Below are positions 36,225-45,072 of a DNA stretch of 64,000 nucleotides, piece by piece. The notes beneath the pieces are model-generated. The model was given only the letters and a program-made list of their open reading frames with translations. It was not told the origin of the DNA and ran no database searches. Made by a program: the position numbers and the translations under genes. How positions within the stretch are numbered: the first letter of the stretch is position 1; each line of letters begins with the position of its first letter. Origin of the DNA: PALSA-612 sp963711315 (lineage in GTDB: Bacteria > Actinomycetota > Thermoleophilia > Gaiellales > Gaiellaceae); the NCBI GenBank assembly GCA_963711315.1, contig CAVQDQ010000005.1:124001-188000 (forward strand), given 5' to 3'.

Positions 36225-36973
36225 ATGGATCTCCGGACGCACTTGGGTGTCATCTGGCGATGGCGAGTGCTTTTCGTCGTCGGCTTCGCGCTGGCGATCT
36301 GCCTCACGTTCTTCTCGTACTACAGGGTCAGCCTCAAAGACGGCTTGACTCATCGCCAGGAAGTGACCTGGCAGAGCTCCGAGATGCTTCAGCTGACACA
36401 GCGCGGGTGCGAGTACTGTCGAGCCGTTCCCGGGGCCGACGACCGACCTCGGCTGGCTGACAACGCTTACGACCGTATACGCACAGATCGCGAACGGCGA
36501 CGCGCTCCGAAGCAGAGTGTTCCGCGGTCAGCGGACGGACGCAGACTACGTTGCGGCTCCCGTCCAGGACCCTGTCACACCAGGTCAGAGTCAGTTTCTG
36601 ACATTCGCTGGTACAGCAACGTCCCCGGCTGAGGCCGTGCGCATTGCCCGGAGGGCGACGTCGATATTCCTGGCATATCTCTCTGAACAGTCGCGTGATG
36701 CAGGGGTCTCCCGTGCGCGACCGGGTCGTGCTGGATGTTGTGACAAAGGCGAGCCTTGGCAACGCCAATGTCATCAAGGGCAGGAAGAAGACGATTCCGA
36801 TCATCGTCTTTTTGTCCGTTCTCGTGATGGCGTTCCTCGTAACGTACGCCCTGGAGAACCTGTATCCGCGGGCGGGCACTAATCTGTCGAGCGAGGAAGA
36901 CGGCGACGCCGAGCGCGGGCGAGCCAAACCATCGGGGGCCGCCCCGGCGGCCCGAGCCGGCGCAGCCGACTGA
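36225..36973 (+). CDS. Wzz-like chain-length/polysaccharide co-polymerase, at least two frameshifts
   Basis: About 249 aa after repair. It begins with MDLRTHLGVIWRWRVLFVVGFALAICLTFF (first transmembrane segment). The periplasmic part is in a second frame (LTTVYAQIANGDALRSRVF, SPAEAVRIARRATSIFLAYL). The end is in a third frame with a second membrane helix (TIPIIVFLSVLVMAFLVTYAL) and an Ala/Pro-rich tail. Breaks lie around 36430 and 36690. The two-helix layout and place between regulator and polymerase support a Wzz/CpsC-type role. No kinase domain is attached. Confidence 0.7.
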
Positions 36974-36992
36974 CTCCACGTAGAGATCAGAC

Positions 36993-38528
36993 GTGATCGG
37001 CGCGGACGCAGAGCGTAGGCCACGCGAACGGCTCGCTTTCGCAGCGATTGTCGTTGCGTCTCTTGTAGTACTTATCGGGGCTGTGGGGACGGGGCAACAC
37101 GTCCGGGCCACTGCGGGCGTACTCGCCCTCGTTGTGCTGGTCACCGTCTTCTACGAGCGCCTGGTCTCCCTGCCGGCGCTGCTGGTCCTCACCGTGCTCA
37201 CGATCTTGTTCGTTCCGATCAGACGCTACTCGATCCCGGGGAGTCTTCCATTCCACCTGGAGCCCTATCGAATGCTCGTCGCTTTCGTGATCGCCGCGTG
37301 GATCCTGGCACTACTGATCGACCGCCGGGTGCGGCTGCGTGCCACCGGGCTCGAGGCGCCCATCTTTTGCTACCTCGGCGCAGTCGTGCTTTCGCTGGTC
37401 GCGAACCCCACGCGAGTCGAGGCGGTGGGGAGCTTCACATGGAAGAGCGTCTCGTTCCTGCTGAGCTACGTATTCGTCTTCTACGTCTTCGTAAGCGTTC
37501 TACGGAGCGCGAAGGACATCGACTTCTTTGTCCGGCTGCTTGTGGCAGGAGGAGGCGTGCTCGGTTTCTTCGCGCTGTTCGAGTCGGTGACACACGTCGA
37601 CGTCTTCAATCACCTGAGCGAAGTTGTCCCGGTGCTCCACTACGACGGGACGCAGGCTCCCGAGACGGCGCGTGGAGGTGGACTTCGCGTGTATGGCTCC
37701 GCCCAGCACCCGCTCGCCTTGGGTGCCGCACTTGCCCTTCTCATTCCGCTTGCCGTCTACTGTGCTCAACGCACCCGGCAGTGGTGTTGGCACGTGGCTG
37801 GCGTTCTGATGCTGCTGGGCATCTTTGCCACGCGCTCTCGAACCGGAATCATCATGCTCCTGGTCATCGCGATCGTGTACCTCGTGCTCCGCGGGCGGGA
37901 GACGCGCCGTTTCTGGCCTGCTCTGGTCCCACTCGTGCTGGCAATCCACTTCGCGGTTCCCGGGGCGATCGGTACGACGTGGCAGTCGTTCTTCCCTGAA
38001 GGCGGCCTTCTTGCGCAGGAGAAGAAGAACCAAGTGGGCAGCGGCCGCGTCGCGACGTTTGGCCCCGTGTTCCACTCAGAGGTCACGCCGAACCCGATTC
38101 TCGGCGAAGGCTATCGCGACACGAGTCGTGGCGCCAGAGGCAGGCGTGAACATTCCGCTCGCGCCCATCACCGACGACATGTGGCTTGTCGATTCTCGCC
38201 GAGACCGGGATCGTGGGCACCTACATGCTCGGCTGGCTCTTCGTACGCTCGACACGGCGATTCGGAGGTGCGGCGAAACGCGACCGATCGCCGCGAGGCT
38301 GGTTGCTCGTGGGCACCGCTGCTGCGCGTAGTGGCCTACGCGATCGGAATGCTCACGTACGACTCGTTCGCGTTCATTCAAGTCACGTTCTTACTCTTCT
38401 TCGTCTTAGCAATCGGTGCTAGCTGCTCGACTCACCAAGCCAGAGGAGTGGGATGCATTGCCCACCTCACGCGGACAAGCGACGTCGCTGCCGAAGGGTC
38501 TCGCGAGCCCGTAGCGGGAGCTGCCTGA
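36993..38528 (+). CDS. Wzy/O-antigen ligase-like membrane protein, three frameshifts near 3' end
   Basis: About 510 aa with 10-12 hydrophobic segments. YGSAQHPLALGAALALLIPLAVY and FATRSRTGIIMLLVIAIVYLVLRGRE match the WaaL/Wzy family. After ILGEGY the frame changes (extra base near 38115), then APITDDMWL, another near 38192, then ILAETGIVGTYMLGWLFVRSTRRFGG, another near 38320, then RVVAYAIGMLTYDSFAFIQVTFLLFF. It probably polymerises the repeat unit outside the membrane. GTG start 20 bp after the Wzz-like stop; convergent with the GT2 gene. Confidence 0.82.
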   Translation: MIGADAERRPRERLAFAAIVVASLVVLIGAVGTGQHVRATAGVLALVVLVTVFYERLVSLPALLVLTVLTILFVPIRRYSIPGSLPFHLEPYRMLVAFVIAAWILALLIDRRVRLRATGLEAPIFCYLGAVVLSLVANPTRVEAVGSFTWKSVSFLLSYVFVFYVFVSVLRSAKDIDFFVRLLVAGGGVLGFFALFESVTHVDVFNHLSEVVPVLHYDGTQAPETARGGGLRVYGSAQHPLALGAALALLIPLAVYCAQRTRQWCWHVAGVLMLLGIFATRSRTGIIMLLVIAIVYLVLRGRETRRFWPALVPLVLAIHFAVPGAIGTTWQSFFPEGGLLAQEKKNQVGSGRVATFGPVFHSEVTPNPILGEGYRDTSRGARGRREHSARAHHRRHVACRFSPRPGSWAPTCSAGSSYARHGDSEVRRNATDRREAGCSWAPLLRVVAYAIGMLTYDSFAFIQVTFLLFFVLAIGASCSTHQARGVGCIAHLTRTSDVAAEGSREPVAGAA

Positions 38529-39366
38529 GGCTTTGCTGGCGGCGGAGGTACGCGCGGGCCGCGACGTCGGCGCAGCGCTGCTCGCGGGCGACCGCGGCGG
38601 CTCCATAGCCCCAGACGAGGCCGGCCGCTCCCGGGTCGCGAGGGATGTGGCGGACGGCTCGGAGTACGAGATACCACGAGCGATAGCCGAGGTAGTGCGC
38701 GGCGCGTCCCTGTGCCGCCCGAGCGCGGAAGCTGCCGCCGTCTCGGTGGCCCTCGGGGCGGTGATGCCGGAACGGTAGATCGACGAAGGTCTTCGTCGTC
38801 CAGCCACGGGCGTTCGCTTTGATCTCGTCGATCCCGTCCCACGCGAACCGCTCCTCGAGTGGAAGAACATGCTTGCAGGCAGGCCCAGCGGTATGTGCGC
38901 GAGGCACCCCAGACGGTGCTGCCGGTGACGTGCCGCTGGGTCCAGGCGCCGCCTTCGAGCTCGTAGCAGGTACCGCTGGCGATGCCGAGCGATGCATCGC
39001 CGGCGAATCGGTCGAGGAGCTGTTCGAAGTACCCCGAGTCGAACGAGATGTCAGCGTCGAGACTGGCGACATAGGGCGGCGGCGACTCTGCGGAGCTCAG
39101 CGAAGCCGGCATGGAGAGCGCGAACGATCGGCGCTCCCCGAATCGGGGCCTCCTCGCCCGGAATGGTCAGCACGCGGATCCAGTCGAACTTGTCGCTCAG
39201 CTGCTGCGACACAGCGAGCGTGTCGTCGGTCGAGCCGTTGTCGACCACGAGCCAGTTCGTCGGTGGCAGGGTCTGCTCGGCGAGGCATTGGGCGAGGCGC
39301 GGCAGGTTCTCTGCCTCGTTCCTCGCCGGCGTGATCGACCGCGTAGGAGAAGTCGCCCCGGGTCAC
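38467..39366 (-). CDS. Family 2 glycosyltransferase, about three frameshifts
   Basis: About 300 aa after repair. Successive frames give ITPARNEAENLPRLAQCLAEQ and WLVVDNGSTDDTLAV, then YVASLDADISFDSGYFEQLLDRF (DxD) and SGTCYELEGGAW, then HVLPLEERFAWDGIDEIKANARGW and HHRPEGHRDGGSF. Breaks lie near 39337, 39110 and 38890. The GTG start overlaps the stop of the asparagine-synthase-like gene (GTGA). A DxD motif and acceptor-loop Asp are kept, so the enzyme is likely functional if the breaks are errors. Confidence 0.78.
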
Positions 39367-41287
39367 GACTGCACGGTTTCGGTCACAGCGCCCGCCTCCA
39401 TTGGGGCGAGCGCCCGAGGCAGGAACGTGGAGAGCCAGATCTCCAGCATCAGGATCGACAGCAGCAGCTGCGACTCGGCCTTCCCGGACCGGGGGCCGTG
39501 TGCTGCTACGAGCTTCCGAACCTCTGCCTGGTCGAGCATCTCCGCGTACAGCGGTTGCGGCTGCAGGAGGTAGTCCGGGATCGCGCGAACCGCCTGCGCC
39601 TGGAACCATCCGGCGACTGCGCCGGCGAAGAAGCCAACCTTCCGCTTGTCGATGGCGTGGTCCGGGATCACGCCCCGGGCTGCCTCTCTGAGCAGGTATT
39701 TCGTTGTAGCTCGGCGCACCTTCAGGTCGGGAGGGATTCGCGCAGCGAGCTCGACCAACTCGTGGTCGAGAAACGGGACTCGTACCTCGAGCGAGTGCGC
39801 CATCGACGCTCGGTCGAAGTAGTGGAGGAGCTTGTCGACGAGGGCCAGCTGCCCGTCGAGATAGAGCGTGACAGGCAGCGGATCGTCGGGCACTCCGTCG
39901 AGGCGTGCAATCACGGCGCGTCGTGCTGCCTGCCCGTCCAGGGCCGCGAGCGGGACCTCGCATCAGCCTCCGACGGAGGTCGGGATCGACGCGGCCACTC
40001 ATCGACACGAGCCGCTCGACCGGATCCTGTGCAGTGAGGGTGTTCGCAGCGCGCCGGACGCGCATGGGCGCGTGTGGAGCGAGCAGCTCGCCCGCCCTCC
40101 GGACCGAGGCAGGAAGACGCTGCCAACGTGCGACGTACGAGGCGGCCTGGTGCTTTCGATAGCCGCCGAAGAGCTCGTCCGCTCCCTGACCCGAGAGCGC
40201 GACGGTCACGTGTTGCGACGCGAGCTTGCACAGAGCGAGGAAGCCGAGCGCAGACAGATCGGCGAGAGGCTCATCGAGGTGCCAGACCAGCTCGGGCAGG
40301 TCGACGGTGTCGTCGACGAAGGAAAGCTCGAGCTCGTGGTGATCCGTTCCGAAGTACCGCGCTATCGAGCGGGCGTCTGCCAACTCGTTCTCGGCCCCGG
40401 CCTCTGCGAAGCCGACCGAGAACGTCTTCACCGGCTGGCTCATCTGCTTCGCCATCAAGGCGACGATCAAGCTCGAGTCGAGGCCTCCACTCAGCATCGC
40501 CCCCAGCGGGACGTCGCTCATCAGGCGTAGCCGCACCGACTCCTCGAGCTTCTCGAGGAGTAGCGCCCGGTACTCCTCCTCCGTACGCCGAACTCCGATG
40601 CCGGGCTGCGGGTAGCGCCAGAACGGCTCCACTCGCATGTCGCCGTTCTCGACGATGAGGAGATGCCCGGGCATGAGCTTCGAGACGCCGGCAAGGGGAG
40701 TCCGAGGCCCGGGGATGAAGTCGAACGTCAGGTAGGCGTCGATCGCCTCGTAGTCCAGCTTTGGCTCGACCAGCCCGCTGGCGAGAAGGCTTTTGAGCTC
40801 GGAGGCAAAGACGAGGAGGTCGCCCCGACGGGCATAGTAGAGCGGCTTGATGCCGAGTCGATCGCGCGCGAGAACGGCTCGCCGCGTGCGGCCGTCCCAG
40901 ACCGCAAGACCGAACATTCCGCGGAGCCGCGCCGGGAAGGACGGCCCGAAGCGCTCATACAGGTGCGGGTAGGACCTCCGTATCGCAGCGGCTGCGAAAC
41001 GAGTGGCCCTCGCGCTCCAGCTGCTCATGCAGAGTGGCGTGGTTGTAGAGCTCGCCGTTCTGAATCGCCCAGACATCGCCCGTCTCGTTGGAGAGCGGCT
41101 GGTGCCCACCCTCCACATCGACGATGCTCAGCCGGCGAACGCCGAGCGCAACTCCATCAGCGAGATGTAGGCCACGATCGTTTGGCCCGCGATGCGTCAT
41201 GGCGTCGGTCATGAAGCCCAGTCGTTGCTCGCTGATGACAGGCCGTTGCCTGCCATCGAGCTGGATGACGCCGCAGATCCCGCACAT
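39363..41287 (-). CDS. asnB: Asparagine synthetase B-like amidotransferase, two frameshifts
   Basis: About 640 aa after repair. The N-terminal class II glutaminase domain starts MCGICGVIQLDG with the nucleophile Cys2 and has HRGPNDRG. The synthetase domain has the PP-loop AMLSGGLDSSLIVALMA, SGQGADELFGGYRKHQ, and a C-terminal FDRASMAHSLEVRVPFLDHELVELA. Extra bases near 40965 (restores DTEVLPHLYERF) and 39953 (restores RGPLAALDGQAARR) break the frame. In polysaccharide loci such enzymes probably amidate uronic acids or other carboxylates; that is inference. Coupled to the GT2 gene downstream. Confidence 0.87.
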
Positions 41288-41300
41288 CGTCGTTCAGAGG

Positions 41301-42251
41301 CTAGTTGGTCCCTTGCGGATCGTCGACGGCCGCCGGCACAGTCGGTGAGCTGGTCGAACGGCTAGCGGCACGATCGTGAAGGCGGCACGCCGTTCGGAGC
41401 GCTTGCAGGTGTCCCGCGCGAACTGCCGCTCCCTTGGTCGAGAGCACCGCATGCGTCAGCTCCCCCAAAGCGACGCCGAGTTGCTCTGCAACGGCGTACG
41501 CGCGGTTGTGATGGAGCCTTGCATAGCGAATCCGGCTCTCGGCAAGCATGGGCAGCAGGCCGCTGCGCGGAACGGAGACACCGCCCACGTGCTGTACGTG
41601 GGCCGAGGGTTCGAAGCGAACCTCTTGACCGGCGGACCAGAGCCGCTTGCAGATGTCGATGTCCGAGCCGTAGTGGAAGAACTCCTCGTCCCAGCCAGAG
41701 AGCTGTTCGAGCAAGGTACGTCTTACGAGGACGCAGGCGCCTGACACCCACTCGACTGACCCCGCGTGCTCGTAGTCGTTTGGGTCGCGAAGCACCTCGT
41801 CCGTCCAACGCGCATGTGGAAAGACGCGATGCAGGAAGAGGGCCCGCGAATATGTCGAGCGGAGACGAGGGAACCGCCGCCGGGAGAACTCCAGCGAACC
41901 GTCGTCGCCTACCAGCCGTGGAGCAACCAGGCCGACGGCGGCATTGGTCTCGAGCACGCTAGCGAGCCGCCTGACGGACGGTGCGTCGACTCGGGCGTCC
42001 GGGTTGAGGAAGAGAACGTAGGGCGCTGTGCCGGCTCGCCAGCCGCGGTTGCAGCCGGCCGAGAAGCCGATGTTTGTCTTCAAGCGGAGCCTTGTCCCGG
42101 GCAGATCTGCAACCGCCTCGAGGCCGTCGTCGACTGAGGCGTTGTCGACGACGATCACGTGCATGTCGTCCTGGTCGGCTAGTGGCTCGACACAACTTCG
42201 AACCGTGTCCGCGCTGTTGTACGAAACAACGACGACGTCAACGAGCGCCAC
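41301..42251 (-). CDS. Family 2 glycosyltransferase, WbbL-like
   Basis: 316 aa, unbroken. VDVVVVSYNSADTVRSCVEPL, VIVVDNASVDDGLEAV, LKTNIGFSAGCNRGWRAG, VLFLNPDARVD (DxD-type) and WVSGACVLVRRTLLEQLSGWDEEFFHYGSDIDICKRL are the markers of rhamnosyltransferase-like GT2 enzymes. GTG start 6 nt after TACCGT on the minus strand. It precedes the asparagine-synthase-like gene by 13 bp and probably shares its transcript. Confidence 0.9.
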   Translation of the reverse strand: MALVDVVVVSYNSADTVRSCVEPLADQDDMHVIVVDNASVDDGLEAVADLPGTRLRLKTNIGFSAGCNRGWRAGTAPYVLFLNPDARVDAPSVRRLASVLETNAAVGLVAPRLVGDDGSLEFSRRRFPRLRSTYSRALFLHRVFPHARWTDEVLRDPNDYEHAGSVEWVSGACVLVRRTLLEQLSGWDEEFFHYGSDIDICKRLWSAGQEVRFEPSAHVQHVGGVSVPRSGLLPMLAESRIRYARLHHNRAYAVAEQLGVALGELTHAVLSTKGAAVRAGHLQALRTACRLHDRAASRSTSSPTVPAAVDDPQGTN

Positions 42252-42257
42252 CTTCTG

Positions 42258-42263
42258 ACGGTA
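42258..42263 (-). promoter_or_regulatory. -10 box for leaderless WbbL-like gene
   Basis: TACCGT on the minus strand lies 6 nt before the GTG at 42251. The rest of the 221-bp gap to the divergent beta-helix gene shows no other feature except the ribosome site at its far end. Confidence 0.4.
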
Positions 42264-42472
42264 GCCGCCGCGGGCCCGGAAGCCAAGCCCCTTCGTGACG
42301 AACGGCTCTTTTCTCGGGCAAACGACCTAGGGCAATCAACGCATGCCCTCCGGGTTAATTGCTAGGGTCGCCCGCTCGTGCCTTCGCTTGTGCCCCCCAA
42401 ACGGCTAGGAGATAAACCGTGACCCAGCCCATTCGAGGGATGTCTTGACCGGTAGCGAACGGAGGAGCGACG

Positions 42473-44971
42473 ATGCGTAGTCGCCTCCGCCGCGCTCGAC
42501 CGTATCACTTCGTTCTGCTGGGGTTGGTGGCGGCGGCGGGGATGCTTGTGCGCCGCTCTCGGCGCAGTGCGTCGAGCCCTCCGGTCGTAGCTCGTAGCGG
42601 GCCGGTCGCGGTCAGACCAGCATCACGCCCAGACCCGGGCCCGCCCCTCGATGTACGCGCGGAGCGGGTCGCCGCAGGCGTCGCTGCGAGTAGTGGTCGC
42701 CGCCGCGCGCGACCGTATCCCGTCGCCCTGCTGGGGCTGGCGGCGGCAGCGGCGATGCTCGCGTCCATCGGTGCCGCGGCCGCCGAGCTACCACCCGGAC
42801 CGAGCGCCAGCCAGCTACCGCCCCCGTCTGGTCTCGCCGTAACAGCCACCGAGACGAGTCTGAAGCTGACGTGGAACCCGGTGCAGCTGGTCGGCGCCAC
42901 CACATACGCGTTGTATCTGGACGGCCCACTCGTTGGGACGACCCAATCGACCTCGTGGACGTTCCAGGGTCTTCAGTGCGGAACGACGCACCTCGTCCAG
43001 GTAAGCACACGCTATTACATACTCGAGTCGGCCAAAGCGGGGCTAACGGCGTCGACGAAACCCTGTTCCCAGCCGCCACCGCCACCGCCTCCGCCTCCGC
43101 CTCCGCCTCCGCCTCCGCCTCCGCCTCCACCTCCACCTCCACCAGAGCCGCCGCCAGGGCCACCGCCTCCGGAGCAGGCGGAGAAAGTCTTCGGTACGAC
43201 GTCAGTGGGAGCGCTCGTCGACACCGCGTCGGCCGACCTGAAGGAAGTTTCGCTGTATGAAGCGCCGGAGCCTGCATTGGTGAGCAAGCTGACGGGGTAT
43301 GTGTCGGGGTTGGGGGCGTCGAGCGGATCCCAACCTGTGCGGGCAGTGTTGTATGCGGACAACGCTGGGAATCCAGGCGCCTTGCTAGGTGTCTCGAATC
43401 AGGTGTCGATAGCGGCTGGCAAGCCGTGGGGCTGGGTCGACTTCCAGCTTCCGCAAGCGGTCAGCGTTGCGACAGGGAACGTGTGGATGGGCTATATCGC
43501 CGGTTCGAAGGGTGACTTGACGCAGCTTCGCTACGACGGATTGACGGGCGGGCTGCGTTACAACGTGAATTCGGGCGGCTATGGGGCGGGGCCGTCCAAT
43601 CCGTTCGGGCCGGCAACCACATCGGCAAAGCATTACTCGTTGTATGCGACGTATACGCCTGCGGGGGCCCCGCCGCCACCACCGCCACCTCCGCCTCCGC
43701 CGCCACCTCCGCCACCTCCGCCACCTCCGCCACCTCCTCCGCCACCGCCACCTCCGCCGCCTCCTCCCGGTGGCGCAAATCTGTGGATCGACACCAACGG
43801 CGGGACGTGTGCTCGTCAGGCGACCGCGGGTGCCTACTCGGACGCGCAGGCATGTGCAAGCTTCGACGCTGCATATGCGGCGGCCAAGATCGGCGACCTC
43901 GTGCTCGTCAGAGCGGGCACATATGCCAAGCAGTCGGTTACTGCGACGCCGAAGACGGGCGGCTCCTGTGACGGCTACGCCATCGGCGCCGCCATGTCCG
44001 GTTGCGTGACGATCCGCGCGCAGACGCCGGGCTCTGTGACGCTCGGCGATCTCTATCCGGCGGCCAGCTATCTACGGGTGGCAGACATGACCGTCTACAA
44101 CGTGTTCTTACAGCCCGCTGGCTGCACGAACGTCCCCTCGCGGACGAACATCGTGCTGGACAACGTCCAGGTCCACTACATGGCCCTCGGCAACGTCGAC
44201 CACGTGGGCATCCTGGGCGGGGAGATCGGCCGCACCGGCGTGCACGGCACCGTCGTGCAGCTGGCGGACTGCGGTCTCGGCTCGAGCCATCGTGCGCACC
44301 ACATCCGCTTCGACGGCGTCTGGATCCACGACGCCATCTCCGACACGTCGGTCGCCCAAGGCGCACACCTGGAGTGCCTGCAGGGGATGACGCCGGTCCC
44401 GCAGCTGACGATCCGCAACTCGAAGTTCACCAACTGCGCACAGTGGGACATCAACGTCGCCGGCGACAACCTGCTGATCGAGAACAACATCCTCGCCAAG
44501 ACCTGCTCGGAGCAAGTGACCGTCGGGCAGGGCGGAAAATGCGACACGGGCGCCGCCATCCTCACCGGCTGCGGCTCCAGCAGTTCCAACGTCACCATCC
44601 GCTTCAACTCGATGATGGAAGGTGTGGTGCAAGCCACCGGCGGCTGCTCCTACGGCGGCACGAACCGCTACTACGGCAACAGCTGGTACTGGAATACGCC
44701 CTGCTCCTGGCTGCAGTCGTTCAATATCCAGTTCGACTACAACGTGTCCAACCAGGGCTCGACCTGCGGCTCACACGACAAGGTGATCCCTTCCATCTTC
44801 ACCGCCCCCGTCGCCCCCGGCTACAACTTCCACCTCCTCTCCTGCGCGATCGCGGCTGCCAACCTCGTTCCCGCAGGCGTACCCGGCGGCCTCCCTGCCA
44901 CTGACTACGCCGGCCAGTCGCGCCCACGAGGTGCAGCGGCCGAGGCGGGCGCCTACGAAGACTGTTCGTGA
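42473..44971 (+). CDS. Modular secreted beta-helix protein with Fn3 and poly-Pro linkers (paralogue 2)
   Basis: 832 aa. Order: a duplicated signal-anchor sequence (about 6-25 and 77-100), an Fn3-like domain (about 108-190: LKLTWNPVQLVGATTYALYL), a proline linker, a beta-sandwich domain (about 240-395: VSKLTGYVSGLGAS ... KHYSLYATYTP), a second proline linker of about 32 residues, and the beta-helix domain (about 434-830) shared with the genes at 29984 and 45073. Many paired Cys and Asn-rich turns suggest an exported, rigid, carbohydrate-binding or lytic domain. The ATG follows GGAGG. From 43757 to the stop it is almost identical to 46057-47271. Confidence 0.85.
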   Translation: MRSRLRRARPYHFVLLGLVAAAGMLVRRSRRSASSPPVVARSGPVAVRPASRPDPGPPLDVRAERVAAGVAASSGRRRARPYPVALLGLAAAAAMLASIGAAAAELPPGPSASQLPPPSGLAVTATETSLKLTWNPVQLVGATTYALYLDGPLVGTTQSTSWTFQGLQCGTTHLVQVSTRYYILESAKAGLTASTKPCSQPPPPPPPPPPPPPPPPPPPPPPPPEPPPGPPPPEQAEKVFGTTSVGALVDTASADLKEVSLYEAPEPALVSKLTGYVSGLGASSGSQPVRAVLYADNAGNPGALLGVSNQVSIAAGKPWGWVDFQLPQAVSVATGNVWMGYIAGSKGDLTQLRYDGLTGGLRYNVNSGGYGAGPSNPFGPATTSAKHYSLYATYTPAGAPPPPPPPPPPPPPPPPPPPPPPPPPPPPPPPPPGGANLWIDTNGGTCARQATAGAYSDAQACASFDAAYAAAKIGDLVLVRAGTYAKQSVTATPKTGGSCDGYAIGAAMSGCVTIRAQTPGSVTLGDLYPAASYLRVADMTVYNVFLQPAGCTNVPSRTNIVLDNVQVHYMALGNVDHVGILGGEIGRTGVHGTVVQLADCGLGSSHRAHHIRFDGVWIHDAISDTSVAQGAHLECLQGMTPVPQLTIRNSKFTNCAQWDINVAGDNLLIENNILAKTCSEQVTVGQGGKCDTGAAILTGCGSSSSNVTIRFNSMMEGVVQATGGCSYGGTNRYYGNSWYWNTPCSWLQSFNIQFDYNVSNQGSTCGSHDKVIPSIFTAPVAPGYNFHLLSCAIAAANLVPAGVPGGLPATDYAGQSRPRGAAAEAGAYEDCS
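43072..43146 (+). repeat. CCGCCT-type microsatellite coding for poly-proline linker 1
   Basis: Runs of CCGCCT/CCACCT encode more than 20 consecutive prolines between the Fn3-like and beta-sandwich domains. Such six-base repeats tend to change length by slippage. Confidence 0.8.
43670..43771 (+). repeat. CCGCCA/CCTCCG microsatellite coding for poly-proline linker 2
   Basis: About 32 consecutive prolines, encoded by mixed CCN triplets with short six-base repeats, link the beta-sandwich and beta-helix domains. A shorter version of the same linker is at 46038-46068 in the neighbouring gene. Confidence 0.8.
43757..44971 (+). repeat. Copy A of a 1215-bp near-identical direct repeat (beta-helix module)
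   Basis: Matches 46057-47271 at a constant offset of 2300 bp. About a dozen differences were counted by eye, seven of them inside 44346-44359. It encodes the complete beta-helix module with the end of the proline linker. Confidence 0.9.
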
Positions 44972-45072
44972 CTTGACCACCTAAGCGGTATCGTTGGTAG
45001 AGCCTACGCTCGTCCCCCGTTTGGGGAGCCAACGTTGTCTCGTCGCCCTCTCCGGTCGATGGACTGGACGAC

